NCBI RefSeq assembly: GCF_003335675.1
Contig: NZ_QPHL01000017.1
Span: 620,001-684,000 of the forward strand
Reading direction: 5' to 3'
Source of the DNA: Winogradskyella sp. KYW1333
Lineage (GTDB): Bacteria > Bacteroidota > Bacteroidia > Flavobacteriales > Flavobacteriaceae
DNA: 64,000 nt
The translations under genes and the position numbers were made by a program. The notes beneath the pieces were generated by a model that was given only the letters and a program-made list of their open reading frames with translations, made no database searches and was not told the DNA's origin. Of this stretch, positions 1-8,705 are shown piece by piece. The stretch's first letter is position 1, and each line of letters opens with the position of its first letter.

Positions 1-688
1 CTCTAATCTTAAAGAGATTAAATTCTGTTCTTTTTTTAAGTTCTTTTTTATCTAAACGAATGTTGTTTCCATTTAGCATACTATAAACAGCACCCGGAAA
101 TGGTAACGGTTTTAATTTCTCATTATTAACAATAGTTCTTTCATGATTAAAATATAACAAGTCATCAATCAATAATTCAATTAAATCTGGCTTAATAATT
201 ATACAAGATCCACAAACTTCATTAAAATTTTTTAAATTTAAAAATGAGTATTTTTTACCTTCAGTATATAGATATCCTTTATTAATATACCATCCTTTTA
301 CGGAATCGTCGGCATTTTTACAAACGAAATCACATATTTTATTACTAATACAATCATCAGAATCAACTGTCATTACATATGGAAAGCCCATTTTCAATGC
401 ATGTTCTGAAGCCACTTTTAACTTTTTTGATTTGTCGGCTCTTTTAACTATTAAATTTTCTTGATTTAGATGAGTTAAAATAGGTGGAGAAAATTTCATT
501 TGTAAAAATTCAACTCTATAATCATTTTTGAAATTTGTTTCTGGTATTTCATGACATGCAACAATGACCTTGAAATTTGTATTATTTTGATTACAAATAG
601 AATTAATACATCTATTTAAAAGGCAAGAGAACTCATGCCAATCAGGAGTCGTTGCTTTACTTTGAACAGGAATAATAAAGGCTAACAC
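1..688 (-). CDS. Glycosyltransferase family 2-like protein, C-terminus cut by window edge
   Basis: An open frame runs on the minus strand from a GTG at 688 to the left edge without a stop. The ATG two bases upstream is in another frame and stops at once, and an in-frame TAA lies just upstream, so GTG is the likely start. The translation begins LAFIIPVQSK, has a run resembling the GT-A fold, and contains VMTVDSDDCIS, a DxDD-type nucleotide-sugar/metal site at about residue 105-115. No signal peptide is seen, so it is probably a cytoplasmic or membrane-associated glycosyltransferase for surface polysaccharide. About 229 residues are visible. Acceptor and donor cannot be told. It is separated from the next gene by 207 bp of AT-rich sequence in which I see nothing coding. 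Confidence 0.7.
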   Translation of the reverse strand, partial: MLAFIIPVQSKATTPDWHEFSCLLNRCINSICNQNNTNFKVIVACHEIPETNFKNDYRVEFLQMKFSPPILTHLNQENLIVKRADKSKKLKVASEHALKMGFPYVMTVDSDDCISNKICDFVCKNADDSVKGWYINKGYLYTEGKKYSFLNLKNFNEVCGSCIIIKPDLIELLIDDLLYFNHERTIVNNEKLKPLPFPGAVYSMLNGNNIRLDKKELKKRTEFNLFKIR

Positions 689-895
689 ATTTTAATAAAT
701 TATGTTAAGACATTAAAATAAAAATAAAAATATGCAAATAAAAAAAACTACCCTTAAATAGGTTGTATGGCTTGCTTATTCAGTTTAAAAGTTTGGCAAT
801 TACAAAATATTAAGGTATCACCTGGTTTAAATAATTAATTCTTTTTAAGAAGATCTGCGAAAAAAATATGAATTAAATATCTATCTGTTAATTTA

Positions 896-1684
896 TTAAT
901 TTAAAAGTTCAAGGATTTCTATATTTTTAAATTCTACAGGGTGGCTCTCACTCTGTAAAGAAATATACCCTGATTTTACAGGTTGCCCCTTTAGTGCCAT
1001 TGTGAATTCTGAGGAATACTCACCTCCATATATAGGTTTGGTATATTCCATAACCTTCACGCCATTTATAAAGTGTTTAATAATAGAATCATTGTTAACT
1101 TCAATTTCTAAATGCACCCATTGTGTGTCATGGATAGTCTCTGAGCTTGAATTTATGCAATGATCGGTTACCAATTGATTATTCATTTCAACATGTGTTC
1201 CAGGTGTGCATAGATTTGCAGTAGGCCTTTCTTTTATTCCGTCACCACCAAGTAGTTGAACTTCAATTGATACAGGAAAACCTTGATCTAATCCTATGCT
1301 ATTAGGATCTTCACAATGAATCATTACACCACTATTTTTATAGGCCCATGCTTCACCGTCAGCGACTTGATTGTCTAAAAATCTATAATCTAATCGCAAT
1401 TTATAATTCGAAAAAGGCTTTTTGTAGTAGATATGACCAAAGGTGTTATTAAAAGAGTCATTGTACTTGGAGTAATCTACTTTTAAAATAGAGTCTTCAA
1501 CTTTGAAAGTAGAATTGAAATTATAACCAATAGGATGTCCTTTAATTTTTACAACCCAATCATCTAAGTTATTTTTTGACAATAAATTAACCCAGTTTTC
1601 TTGCTCAGAAGAATTATTATCACATGACTGATATAGAAATATGAAGACAATTAAACCAATGCAATATTTTGATAGCTTATGCAT
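896..1684 (-). CDS. DUF1080 (3-keto-disaccharide hydrolase family) lipoprotein
   Basis: This is a 262-residue protein with a lipoprotein signal: a hydrophobic stretch ending FLYQSC, with Cys at about residue 21. The rest is a single concanavalin-like jelly roll of the DUF1080 type (Pfam 3keto-disac_hyd), with segments such as NSGVMIHCEDP, EVQLLGGDG and GYISLQSESHPVEFKNIEI typical of that family. Family members cleave 3-keto glycosides, so it should act in the periplasm or on the outer membrane on sugar oxidised by the GMC enzyme two genes upstream. It is the last gene of a three-gene minus-strand operon and begins 14 bp after the subunit-3 gene. A second DUF1080 lipoprotein lies at 9770-10519. 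Substrate is unknown. Confidence 0.85.
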   Translation of the reverse strand: MHKLSKYCIGLIVFIFLYQSCDNNSSEQENWVNLLSKNNLDDWVVKIKGHPIGYNFNSTFKVEDSILKVDYSKYNDSFNNTFGHIYYKKPFSNYKLRLDYRFLDNQVADGEAWAYKNSGVMIHCEDPNSIGLDQGFPVSIEVQLLGGDGIKERPTANLCTPGTHVEMNNQLVTDHCINSSSETIHDTQWVHLEIEVNNDSIIKHFINGVKVMEYTKPIYGGEYSSEFTMALKGQPVKSGYISLQSESHPVEFKNIEILELLN

Positions 1685-1698
1685 GAATCAAATTAAAC

Positions 1699-2334
1699 CT
1701 AATTAAGTGAATAAGCTTTTCCTCCAGTTTCACTCAAATCAATGCACCCTTCTTGTTTGCCAGGTACAGGTCTATATACCAATACTTCCTCTCCAATATA
1801 CTCTGTACTTTTATAAGCGAATATACATAACCCTCTTATGTTACTCAGAGCAACGTAATTGGCAACTTCATCTGAAATTGAAGATTCGTTTTTAACTGAT
1901 TCGTTGTAGGTTTCCCATAGCATTTTGTCTTCTTCCTTGGTTTTCTTTAAAGCTTCAGCTAATAAAGGTTCTATCCCTTCTATTTGAATATCATCAAGAT
2001 CTTCCTTTTCGCTTGATTTCAGAAGTTTATTACAGAAATTTGAAAACCCTTGCTTAAGAATATCCTGTTGCTCAGCCTCCATAACCTCATTAGCAAATTT
2101 GTCTATAAATTGAGGGACATTTACTTCTGTTGCACTAGGCGTATCTGAAGTTTTTGGTAAAATTATATCTGTAATTTTATTAAGAAATTGCACTTGATTT
2201 TTACTAAAAAACACTGGTTCCCAGATTGGACCAGTTTCTTTTGTGCAACTATGTAAAAGGCTCATTGCGCTAGGAGCAAGGAGCATTGCTCCGAATGATA
2301 GTCCTAATCCCTTTATGACTTCTCGTCTTTTCAT
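1699..2334 (-). CDS. Gluconate 2-dehydrogenase subunit 3-type protein with Tat signal
   Basis: This is a 211-residue small subunit of the gluconate 2-dehydrogenase subunit 3 family. The N-terminus MKRREVIKGLGLSFG carries a twin arginine followed by a hydrophobic stretch, a Tat export signal. It ends LLHSC, so it may be a Tat lipoprotein anchored at Cys30. The body is the usual helical domain with FLNKITDIILPKTSDTPSA near residue 50. In known systems this subunit escorts a signal-less GMC flavoprotein through the Tat pore and couples it to the respiratory chain. It begins 10 bp after the GMC gene, which supports such a complex. No separate cytochrome c subunit is seen in the window. Confidence 0.85.
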   Translation of the reverse strand: MKRREVIKGLGLSFGAMLLAPSAMSLLHSCTKETGPIWEPVFFSKNQVQFLNKITDIILPKTSDTPSATEVNVPQFIDKFANEVMEAEQQDILKQGFSNFCNKLLKSSEKEDLDDIQIEGIEPLLAEALKKTKEEDKMLWETYNESVKNESSISDEVANYVALSNIRGLCIFAYKSTEYIGEEVLVYRPVPGKQEGCIDLSETGGKAYSLN

Positions 2335-2344
2335 GTTTTAATTT

Positions 2345-4057
2345 TTAGAGATTTCCTTTTTTAAATTCGTTTGCAGCGTGTTCTGCTGCTCTAGCAGTTA
2401 GTGCCATATAAGTCAATGAAGGGTTTTGGCAACCTGCTGAGGTCATTGCAGCACCATCAGTTACAAAAACATTTTTTACTGAATGAACCTGATTATATTT
2501 GTTCAAGACCGATGTTTTAGGGTCTCTTCCCATTCTTGCGGTTCCCATTTCATGAATTCCTAATCCAGGTGCACCAATTGAGTCCATTGGTTCAATATCC
2601 TTAAAACCAGCTTTCTCTAACATTTGCATCGCTTGAGCTATCATGTCTTCACGCATTTTTAATTCATTCTCCTTAAACTCAGCATCAAAGGTTACAGTAG
2701 GTAGCCCCCATTTATCTTTTTTGTCATAATCCAAGTACATTCTGTTTTCGTGATATGGTAAAGTCTCGCCAAAACCTGTTAGACCCATAGTCCAACCTCC
2801 AGGTTTTAAAATAGCTTCTTTTAGTTCTTTGCCATAGCTCAATTCTCTAACTGTATCCGACCAGTCTTGACGGCTAGCACCACCTTGATACCCATACCCT
2901 CTTATAAATTCGTTGGAATCTGTTTCACCACCTAAATTTCTAAATCTTGGAATGTAAATACCATTTGGTCTTCTCCCGGAATAATATTTATCATGGAAAC
3001 CATCAAATTTCCCGTATGCTCCAGCCTTAAAATGATGATCCATTAAATTATGGCCTAGTTCGCCAGAATCATTACCTAAGCCATTTGGGAACCTATCAGA
3101 TTTAGAGTTCATCAAAATATAAGTAGAAGCAATTGCAGAAGCACATAAGAATATTACTTTCGCCTTAAATTCAATTGCTTCATTGGTTTCAGTGTCTATA
3201 ACTTTTACACCAGTAGCTTTTTTAGTAGTATCATCATAAATGATTTCATGAACAATGGAATTTGGCCTAAGGGTCATATTACCGGTTGCTTCTGCCGCAG
3301 GTAACGTCGAGGAATTGCTACTAAAGTATGCTCCAAAAGGACAACCCCTCATACATCTATTTCTGTATTGACAATTCATTCTGCCTTGACCAGGTTTAGT
3401 TCCTTCGGTAATATGTGCAGTGCGTCCAATAGTGAGAACACGGTCTTCATAATTTTCAGAGATGTTGTCCTTTAAGTGTGTCTCGACGCAATTAAGTTCC
3501 ATAGGTTTTAAGAATTTTCCGTCTGGAAGCTGTTCCAATCCTAAGTTTTCACCACTTACACCAATATATTCTTCAACATAATCATACCACTTTTCTAAGT
3601 CTTTGTATCGTATTGGCCAATCTACACCGTTGCCATCTTTCGCATTTGCAGAAAAGTCAATATCACTAAGTCTATAACTTTGTCTTCCCCACATCAATGA
3701 TCGGCCACCTACATGATAACCTCTCATCCAATCAAAACGCTTGTCTTCGTTATAAGGATGGTCAACGTCGTCAACAAAGAAGTGTTTACGAGATGGTCGC
3801 GTTGTATAACCTGTTCTATGTTGCTTTTCTTGTCTTTTAATATCCTTTTGAGTAGGGATATCACCATTAGGTAAATCCCAGGGATCTAAATTGGCTGTTG
3901 GATAGTCTTCAATATGTTTTACCATTCTACCGCGTTCAAGAACCAACGTCTTAAGCCCTTTTTCACATAATTCTTTCGCAGCCCAGCCTCCAGAAATTCC
4001 TGTACCTACAACTATAGCATCGTACTGAGTTGTATTTTTTTTATTGTTGTTATTCAT
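2345..4057 (-). CDS. GMC-family FAD oxidoreductase (sugar dehydrogenase large subunit)
   Basis: This is a 570-residue flavoprotein. An FAD-binding Rossmann motif VVGTGISGG lies near residues 16-24, and the C-terminal GMC domain has HEMGTARMG and CQNPSLTYMALTARAA. Three cysteines, C229, C235 and C239 (C-x5-C-x3-C), sit where sugar dehydrogenases of this subfamily carry extra cysteines, some of which bind an Fe-S cluster; binding here is inferred. It has no signal peptide of its own and is probably exported folded with the Tat-signal subunit encoded next. The likely reaction is oxidation of a ring hydroxyl, probably C3, of a sugar or glycoside. It is first in the minus-strand operon with subunit 3 and DUF1080, divergent from the AraC regulator. 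Confidence 0.88.
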   Translation of the reverse strand: MNNNNKKNTTQYDAIVVGTGISGGWAAKELCEKGLKTLVLERGRMVKHIEDYPTANLDPWDLPNGDIPTQKDIKRQEKQHRTGYTTRPSRKHFFVDDVDHPYNEDKRFDWMRGYHVGGRSLMWGRQSYRLSDIDFSANAKDGNGVDWPIRYKDLEKWYDYVEEYIGVSGENLGLEQLPDGKFLKPMELNCVETHLKDNISENYEDRVLTIGRTAHITEGTKPGQGRMNCQYRNRCMRGCPFGAYFSSNSSTLPAAEATGNMTLRPNSIVHEIIYDDTTKKATGVKVIDTETNEAIEFKAKVIFLCASAIASTYILMNSKSDRFPNGLGNDSGELGHNLMDHHFKAGAYGKFDGFHDKYYSGRRPNGIYIPRFRNLGGETDSNEFIRGYGYQGGASRQDWSDTVRELSYGKELKEAILKPGGWTMGLTGFGETLPYHENRMYLDYDKKDKWGLPTVTFDAEFKENELKMREDMIAQAMQMLEKAGFKDIEPMDSIGAPGLGIHEMGTARMGRDPKTSVLNKYNQVHSVKNVFVTDGAAMTSAGCQNPSLTYMALTARAAEHAANEFKKGNL

Positions 4058-4128
4058 AGTGTTGGTTTAGTCCATAAATTGAATTCATAAAAATAGCTTA
4101 ATAATTTTGTGGAATGCACAGTAAAAAT

Positions 4129-4136
4129 CAAAAATA
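4129..4136 (-). promoter_or_regulatory. Putative -7 element for the GMC operon
   Basis: On the minus strand this reads TATTTTTG, matching the Bacteroidota -7 consensus TAnnTTTG, 72 bp before the GMC start codon. A TTG is present 23 bp further upstream, a weak -33 match. It lies in the 136-bp divergent region shared with the AraC gene, where the regulator would be expected to bind. Confidence 0.35.
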
Positions 4137-4171
4137 TTTTTTGAAAAAAGAAAATTAGCCAATTTAGAAGT

Positions 4172-4179
4172 TATATTTG
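4172..4179 (+). promoter_or_regulatory. Putative -7 element for the AraC regulator
   Basis: TATATTTG is a perfect TAnnTTTG match on the plus strand. No TTTG is found at the proper -33 distance. The GTG start at 4194 would leave a leader of only a few bases, so either the message is nearly leaderless or the match is fortuitous. Confidence 0.3.
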
Positions 4180-4193
4180 TTTAAAATATTTCA

Positions 4194-5237
4194 GTGAAAA
4201 TAAACATACATAAGATTGAACCATTTAGAGCAGATGGCGTAGTCTATCATGCAGACACATGCCTCCCTTTAATTGATGCCTTTAAAAGGAATAAATTAAA
4301 ATTTAAGGCATTGGCACGTCACACTTATCCTGGGAATCGATTAGATGACAATACTTTGGGTCTAAATAGTATAGGCTATTGGGATGCTAATGAACCACAA
4401 GATTGGGGTTTGGATTGGCACAGAAATGAAGGTATTGAGTTTCATTTTTTGGAATCTGGTACAATGCCATATTCGCAAGAAAATAAAGAGGTCCTTTTAA
4501 CACCCAATCATTTGACGATTACAAGGCCATGGGAAGCTCATAAAGTTGGAAATCCAAATATTGGAATGGGAAAGTTTTACTGGGTAATTATTGATTTAGG
4601 GGTTAGGCGACCACATCAGGAATGGGTTTGGCCAGATTGGATAACCTTGACTAAGGAGGATTTAAAACAGTTGACTATATTTTTAAGACAAAATGAAGAA
4701 TCTATTTTAAAAACGAATAATAAGATTAGAAATTGTTTTAAGGGAATCAATGATGTAGTAAACACGGATAGAAATGGAAGTAATGCCTCTAGAATAAGAA
4801 ACTTAGTAAATTATCTACTTATTTTAATTTTAGACCTGCTAAAGACAGAAGATATTGTATTAAATGAATCTCTAACAGATAGCTCTAGAAGTGTTCAGTA
4901 TTTTTTGAAAGAACTTGACAAGAGTTTGTCAGAAGATTGGACTATCGAGCGAATGTCAAAAAGTGCTGGTGTTGGTTTGACAAGATTTACGCACCATTGC
5001 AAGCAACTAACTAATCTCACACCTATGCGATATTTGACTATGAGAAGGCTTGAGATGTCAAAAAAGATTCTTTTAGATAAACGCAATTTAACAGTAAGTG
5101 AAGTTGCATATATCTGTGGATTTGCTACGAGTCAATATTTTTCAACGGTATTTAAGAAGCATGAGAAGTGTTCGCCAAATGAATATCGAAAGCAAAACCT
5201 AGTTGGCAAATTATTGTCAGCATATCCAGAAACCTAG
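4194..5237 (+). CDS. AraC-family transcriptional regulator
   Basis: This is a 347-residue protein starting with GTG. The N-terminal half is a cupin-like effector domain (HFLESGTMPYS, then TRPWEAHKVGNP near residues 88-120). The C-terminal 100 residues are an AraC double helix-turn-helix, with MSKSAGVGLTRFTHHCKQ as the first HTH and VSEVAYICGFATSQYFSTVF followed by SPNEYR as the second. It lies between the divergent GMC operon and the co-directional isomerase-symporter-oxidoreductase operon, so it is the probable local regulator of both, sensing a sugar or keto-sugar. The ligand cannot be predicted. Confidence 0.9.
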   Translation: MKINIHKIEPFRADGVVYHADTCLPLIDAFKRNKLKFKALARHTYPGNRLDDNTLGLNSIGYWDANEPQDWGLDWHRNEGIEFHFLESGTMPYSQENKEVLLTPNHLTITRPWEAHKVGNPNIGMGKFYWVIIDLGVRRPHQEWVWPDWITLTKEDLKQLTIFLRQNEESILKTNNKIRNCFKGINDVVNTDRNGSNASRIRNLVNYLLILILDLLKTEDIVLNESLTDSSRSVQYFLKELDKSLSEDWTIERMSKSAGVGLTRFTHHCKQLTNLTPMRYLTMRRLEMSKKILLDKRNLTVSEVAYICGFATSQYFSTVFKKHEKCSPNEYRKQNLVGKLLSAYPET

Positions 5238-5331
5238 TTCATTTGTATAAATTCTTTCACTGAATAAAAGTAAACAAGAGTAGCTATTTTATTAATTAAA
5301 TTACATTTTAATTACTAACTATTTTAAATTC

Positions 5332-6294
5332 ATGAAACGATTATTAAGCATTCCAATTATTGTTTTACTGCTTTATACTCAAAGCTGTAAAGACGATAAA
5401 AAAGAAGAATTAAAGCAAGATGAAGTATCGAACGAAATGAAAGATCAACCATTTTTTAAATTGTCCTTGGCCCAATGGTCTTTGAATAAAAATATTAGAT
5501 TTCACGGTATGGATCCATTTGATTTTGCTAAAATATCAGACTCTCTCGGTTTTAATGGCTTAGAGTATGTCAGTCAATTATACAAGCCTTTTTATGACGA
5601 GCATGGGATAGACGCTTTAGTGGTTAAATTGGCAGAGGAAAGTAAAAAATACAACCAAAAAAATATTTTAATTATGGTTGATAATGAAGGTGATCTAGCC
5701 GATCCTGATGAAGCAAAGCGTGATGAGGCGGTTGAATTACATAAAAAATGGGTTGATGTTGCTGCAACTTTAGGTTGTCATTCAATCCGAGTCAATACAT
5801 TTGGAACCAACGATCCAGAAATATGGCATGATGCTGTGGTTGATGGTTTGAAAAAGCTATCAGTATACGCAGCAACAAAAAATGTTAATGTGTTGTGCGA
5901 AAATCATGGATGGTTGTCATCTGATGCAGACAAATTAGTTGCAGCCTTAAAAGCTGTTGATATGGATAATTGTGGTACCCTTCCAGACTTTGGAAACTGG
6001 TGTATTAAAAGAAAAGATGGTGAAAAATGGGGAGAATGTGAAGAAGAGTATGCAGATAAATATAAAGGCATGGAATTGTTAATGCCGATGGCGAAGGCAG
6101 TAAGTGCTAAGTCTTATGCTTTTGATGAAGATGGAAATGAAACTACTCTCGATTATCCTAGGATATTGCAAATCGTAAAAGATGCCGGTTATACTGGTTA
6201 TATTGGTGTTGAGTTTGAAGGAGGTCTGCCAGAGGAAGACGGTATATTAGCTACCAAAGATTTATTAGTTAGCGCATCAAAAACATTAAACTAA
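5332..6294 (+). CDS. Lipoprotein sugar phosphate isomerase/epimerase-like TIM barrel
   Basis: This is a 320-residue protein of the xylose-isomerase-like/AP endonuclease 2 TIM-barrel family. It opens with a lipoprotein signal (LLLYTQSC, Cys19) followed directly by KDDKKEE. That lysine-acidic stretch after the lipid Cys resembles the surface lipoprotein export signal described in flavobacteria. Barrel motifs include LAQWSLNKNI, a metal-ligand Glu in VLCENHGW, Asp in LPDFGNW and Glu in IGVEFEGG. An isomerase of this type outside the cytoplasm fits processing of an oxidised sugar in the envelope. It is the first gene of the plus-strand operon, 5 bp before the symporter. Confidence 0.82.
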   Translation: MKRLLSIPIIVLLLYTQSCKDDKKEELKQDEVSNEMKDQPFFKLSLAQWSLNKNIRFHGMDPFDFAKISDSLGFNGLEYVSQLYKPFYDEHGIDALVVKLAEESKKYNQKNILIMVDNEGDLADPDEAKRDEAVELHKKWVDVAATLGCHSIRVNTFGTNDPEIWHDAVVDGLKKLSVYAATKNVNVLCENHGWLSSDADKLVAALKAVDMDNCGTLPDFGNWCIKRKDGEKWGECEEEYADKYKGMELLMPMAKAVSAKSYAFDEDGNETTLDYPRILQIVKDAGYTGYIGVEFEGGLPEEDGILATKDLLVSASKTLN

Positions 6295-6299
6295 CCATT

Positions 6300-7532
6300 A
6301 TGAAATCAATCACATCTACTAAATTATCAATCATGATGTTCCTTGAATTCTTTATTTGGGGAGGCTGGTTTGTTACAATGGGGTCTTTCCTGGGAAACAA
6401 TTTAAGTGCATCTGGTGCGGAGACAGCAATAGCATATTCTACTCAATCGTGGGGTGCGATTATTGCCCCTTTTATAATAGGCTTAATTGCTGACCGATTT
6501 TTTAATGCAGAAAAGATTTTAGGGATATTACATTTAATAGGAGCAGTGTTGATGTATTTAATGTCTCAATCTACTGATTTTAATGTATTCTATCCTTACG
6601 TCTTAGGTTATATGATTGCCTATATGCCAACATTAGCCTTAGTCAATTCAGTTTCTTTTAATCAAATGGACGATCCTGCAAAACAGTTCCCGATGGTAAG
6701 AGTATGGGGAACAGTTGGGTGGATCGTAGCTGGACTTGTTATTAGTTTTGTGTTTAAATGGGACTCAATTGAAAATATTGGTAAAGGAATGTTGTCAAAT
6801 ACCTTTTTAATGGTTGCTATTGCATCGGCAATATTAGGCTTATTCAGTTTTACCTTGCCTAAGACACCACCGAATAGAGGTAAAGAAGAGGAAGTGAAAA
6901 TTTCGGATATTTTAGGATTAGATGCATTGAATCTTCTCAAGGATAGAAACTTCTTGATTTTCTTCTTGGCTTCTGTGTTAATATGTATTCCTTTGGCATT
7001 TTATTATCAAAATATTAGTCCTTACTTAACAGAATATAAGGTGGAAAATTCAACAGCTTGGGCATCATTAGGTCAAATGTCAGAAGTTTTATTTATGCTA
7101 CTTCTACCATTCTTTTTTAAGAAATACGGCTTCAAGAAAACCATTTTATTGGGAATGTTAGCGTGGACAATTAGGTATTTACTTTTTGCTTTCGGTAATG
7201 CGGGAGAACTATTTTTCATGATAATTATAGGTATTGCATTGCATGGTATATGTTATGATTTTTTCTTTGTGTCTGGTCAGATTTATACGGACTCTAAAGC
7301 AGGTGAAAAAGTTAAAAGTGCGGCTCAGGGATTAATAACCTTAGCTACTTATGGTGTCGGAATGTTAGTTGGTTTTTGGGTGGCTGGCCAAATTGTTGAT
7401 CAAAATCTAATTGGTGAGGGGTTGCATAGCTGGAAAGATATCTGGGTGTTCCCATCAATATTTGCGGCAGTAGTCCTACTATTATTTGCGCTATTATTTA
7501 AAAATGAAAACGTAGAATATAAAGATTCATAA
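6300..7532 (+). CDS. Nucleoside:H+ symporter family (MFS) permease
   Basis: This is a 410-residue polytopic protein with about 12 membrane helices and no signal peptide. It starts LEFFIWGGWFVTMGSFL and contains GLIADRFF and VRVWGTVGWIVAGL, all typical of the NupG/XapB-like nucleoside:H+ symporters. In Bacteroidota this family often sits in sugar-isomerase/Gfo-Idh-MocA loci and probably carries a sugar or sugar derivative across the inner membrane. It is placed between a periplasmic isomerase and cytoplasmic enzymes, as expected for the uptake step. The next gene starts 5 bp downstream. Confidence 0.85.
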   Translation: MKSITSTKLSIMMFLEFFIWGGWFVTMGSFLGNNLSASGAETAIAYSTQSWGAIIAPFIIGLIADRFFNAEKILGILHLIGAVLMYLMSQSTDFNVFYPYVLGYMIAYMPTLALVNSVSFNQMDDPAKQFPMVRVWGTVGWIVAGLVISFVFKWDSIENIGKGMLSNTFLMVAIASAILGLFSFTLPKTPPNRGKEEEVKISDILGLDALNLLKDRNFLIFFLASVLICIPLAFYYQNISPYLTEYKVENSTAWASLGQMSEVLFMLLLPFFFKKYGFKKTILLGMLAWTIRYLLFAFGNAGELFFMIIIGIALHGICYDFFFVSGQIYTDSKAGEKVKSAAQGLITLATYGVGMLVGFWVAGQIVDQNLIGEGLHSWKDIWVFPSIFAAVVLLLFALLFKNENVEYKDS

Positions 7533-7537
7533 ATTTA

Positions 7538-8680
7538 ATGAGTAATAAAATTAGACTTGGTATTTTAGGAGGAGGAGGAGATTCCTTAATTGGTGTTTTG
7601 CATCGTGTTGCCTCATCAATGTATGATAAGTTTCAGTTGGTTGGTGGTGTGTTTAATATTGAGCTTGAGGAAAGTTTTAATTTTGCTAGAGAAATTGGAA
7701 TTCCAACTGACCAGGTATACAAAGATTTAGACACTTTAATTAAAGAGGAATTAAAACTGCCAAAGCATAAACGGATTGAAGTTGTCTCAATTCTCACACC
7801 TAATTTTCTCCATTTCCCAATGGCCAAGAAACTTCTTGAAAATGGATTCAATGTTATTTGTGAAAAACCAATGACAACTACTTATGAAGAAGCTAAGATT
7901 CTTCATGAAACTCTAAAAATGGCAAATACTGTATTTGCAGTTACCTATACTTATACAGGATATCCTATGGTAAGGCAAATGCGCCACATGATTGCAAACG
8001 GCGATATTGGAAGGATTCAAAAAATAGACGCACAATATTATCAAGGATGGATAAATCCTATAATTCATGATAAGGAAAAACGTAAGTCTACTTGGAGACT
8101 GGATCCTGAAAAATCAGGTATAAGTTGTTGTATTGGAGATATCGGCACTCATGCGTTCGACATGGTAGAATATATGTCTGGATTAAGAGTTAATTCAATT
8201 TTAGCGGATTTGAACTATTTATATGAGGATAACCAAATGGATATTGATGGTACTGTACTCATAAGATGTGAGAATAATGTAAAAGGAGTGATTAGGGCAA
8301 GTCAAATTGCAACAGGCGAAGAGAATAATTTCAAAGTTCAAATATATGGCGACAAAGCTGGCCTAAAATGGGAACAAGAAAATCCAAACTACCTCTATTT
8401 ATTGGAAGATGGTCACCCTATGCGAGTCTTAAAGCCTGGCCATATCTATAATAGCGATCTTTCTTTAGATGGTACAAAATTACCACCTGGACACCCAGAA
8501 GGTATTTTTGATTCAATGGGTAATATATACAAAGGTGTTGCCAAAGCGATTAGAAATGAAGATTATGACCATGGTGAATACCCTACAATCATTGATGGTT
8601 TACGCGGGATGAATTTTATTGAGAAAGCAGTTGAATCTCATAAGCAAGGAAATGTTTGGGTAAATATTGATACTGCCTAA
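7538..8680 (+). CDS. Gfo/Idh/MocA family NAD(P)-dependent oxidoreductase
   Basis: This is a 380-residue cytoplasmic dehydrogenase. A Rossmann fold opens at the N-terminus (RLGILGGGGDSLIG) and the family EKP motif is in VICEKPMTTTYEEA near residue 110. The C-terminal alpha/beta substrate domain includes CIGDIGTHAFDMVEY with its catalytic-type Asp/His. These enzymes oxidise or reduce one ring hydroxyl or keto group of sugars and inositols. Here it probably reduces or rearranges an imported keto sugar. It is in an operon with the symporter and the following isomerase. Confidence 0.88.
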   Translation: MSNKIRLGILGGGGDSLIGVLHRVASSMYDKFQLVGGVFNIELEESFNFAREIGIPTDQVYKDLDTLIKEELKLPKHKRIEVVSILTPNFLHFPMAKKLLENGFNVICEKPMTTTYEEAKILHETLKMANTVFAVTYTYTGYPMVRQMRHMIANGDIGRIQKIDAQYYQGWINPIIHDKEKRKSTWRLDPEKSGISCCIGDIGTHAFDMVEYMSGLRVNSILADLNYLYEDNQMDIDGTVLIRCENNVKGVIRASQIATGEENNFKVQIYGDKAGLKWEQENPNYLYLLEDGHPMRVLKPGHIYNSDLSLDGTKLPPGHPEGIFDSMGNIYKGVAKAIRNEDYDHGEYPTIIDGLRGMNFIEKAVESHKQGNVWVNIDTA

Positions 8681-8705
8681 AAGATTGATAAAAGAATATT
8701 AGATA

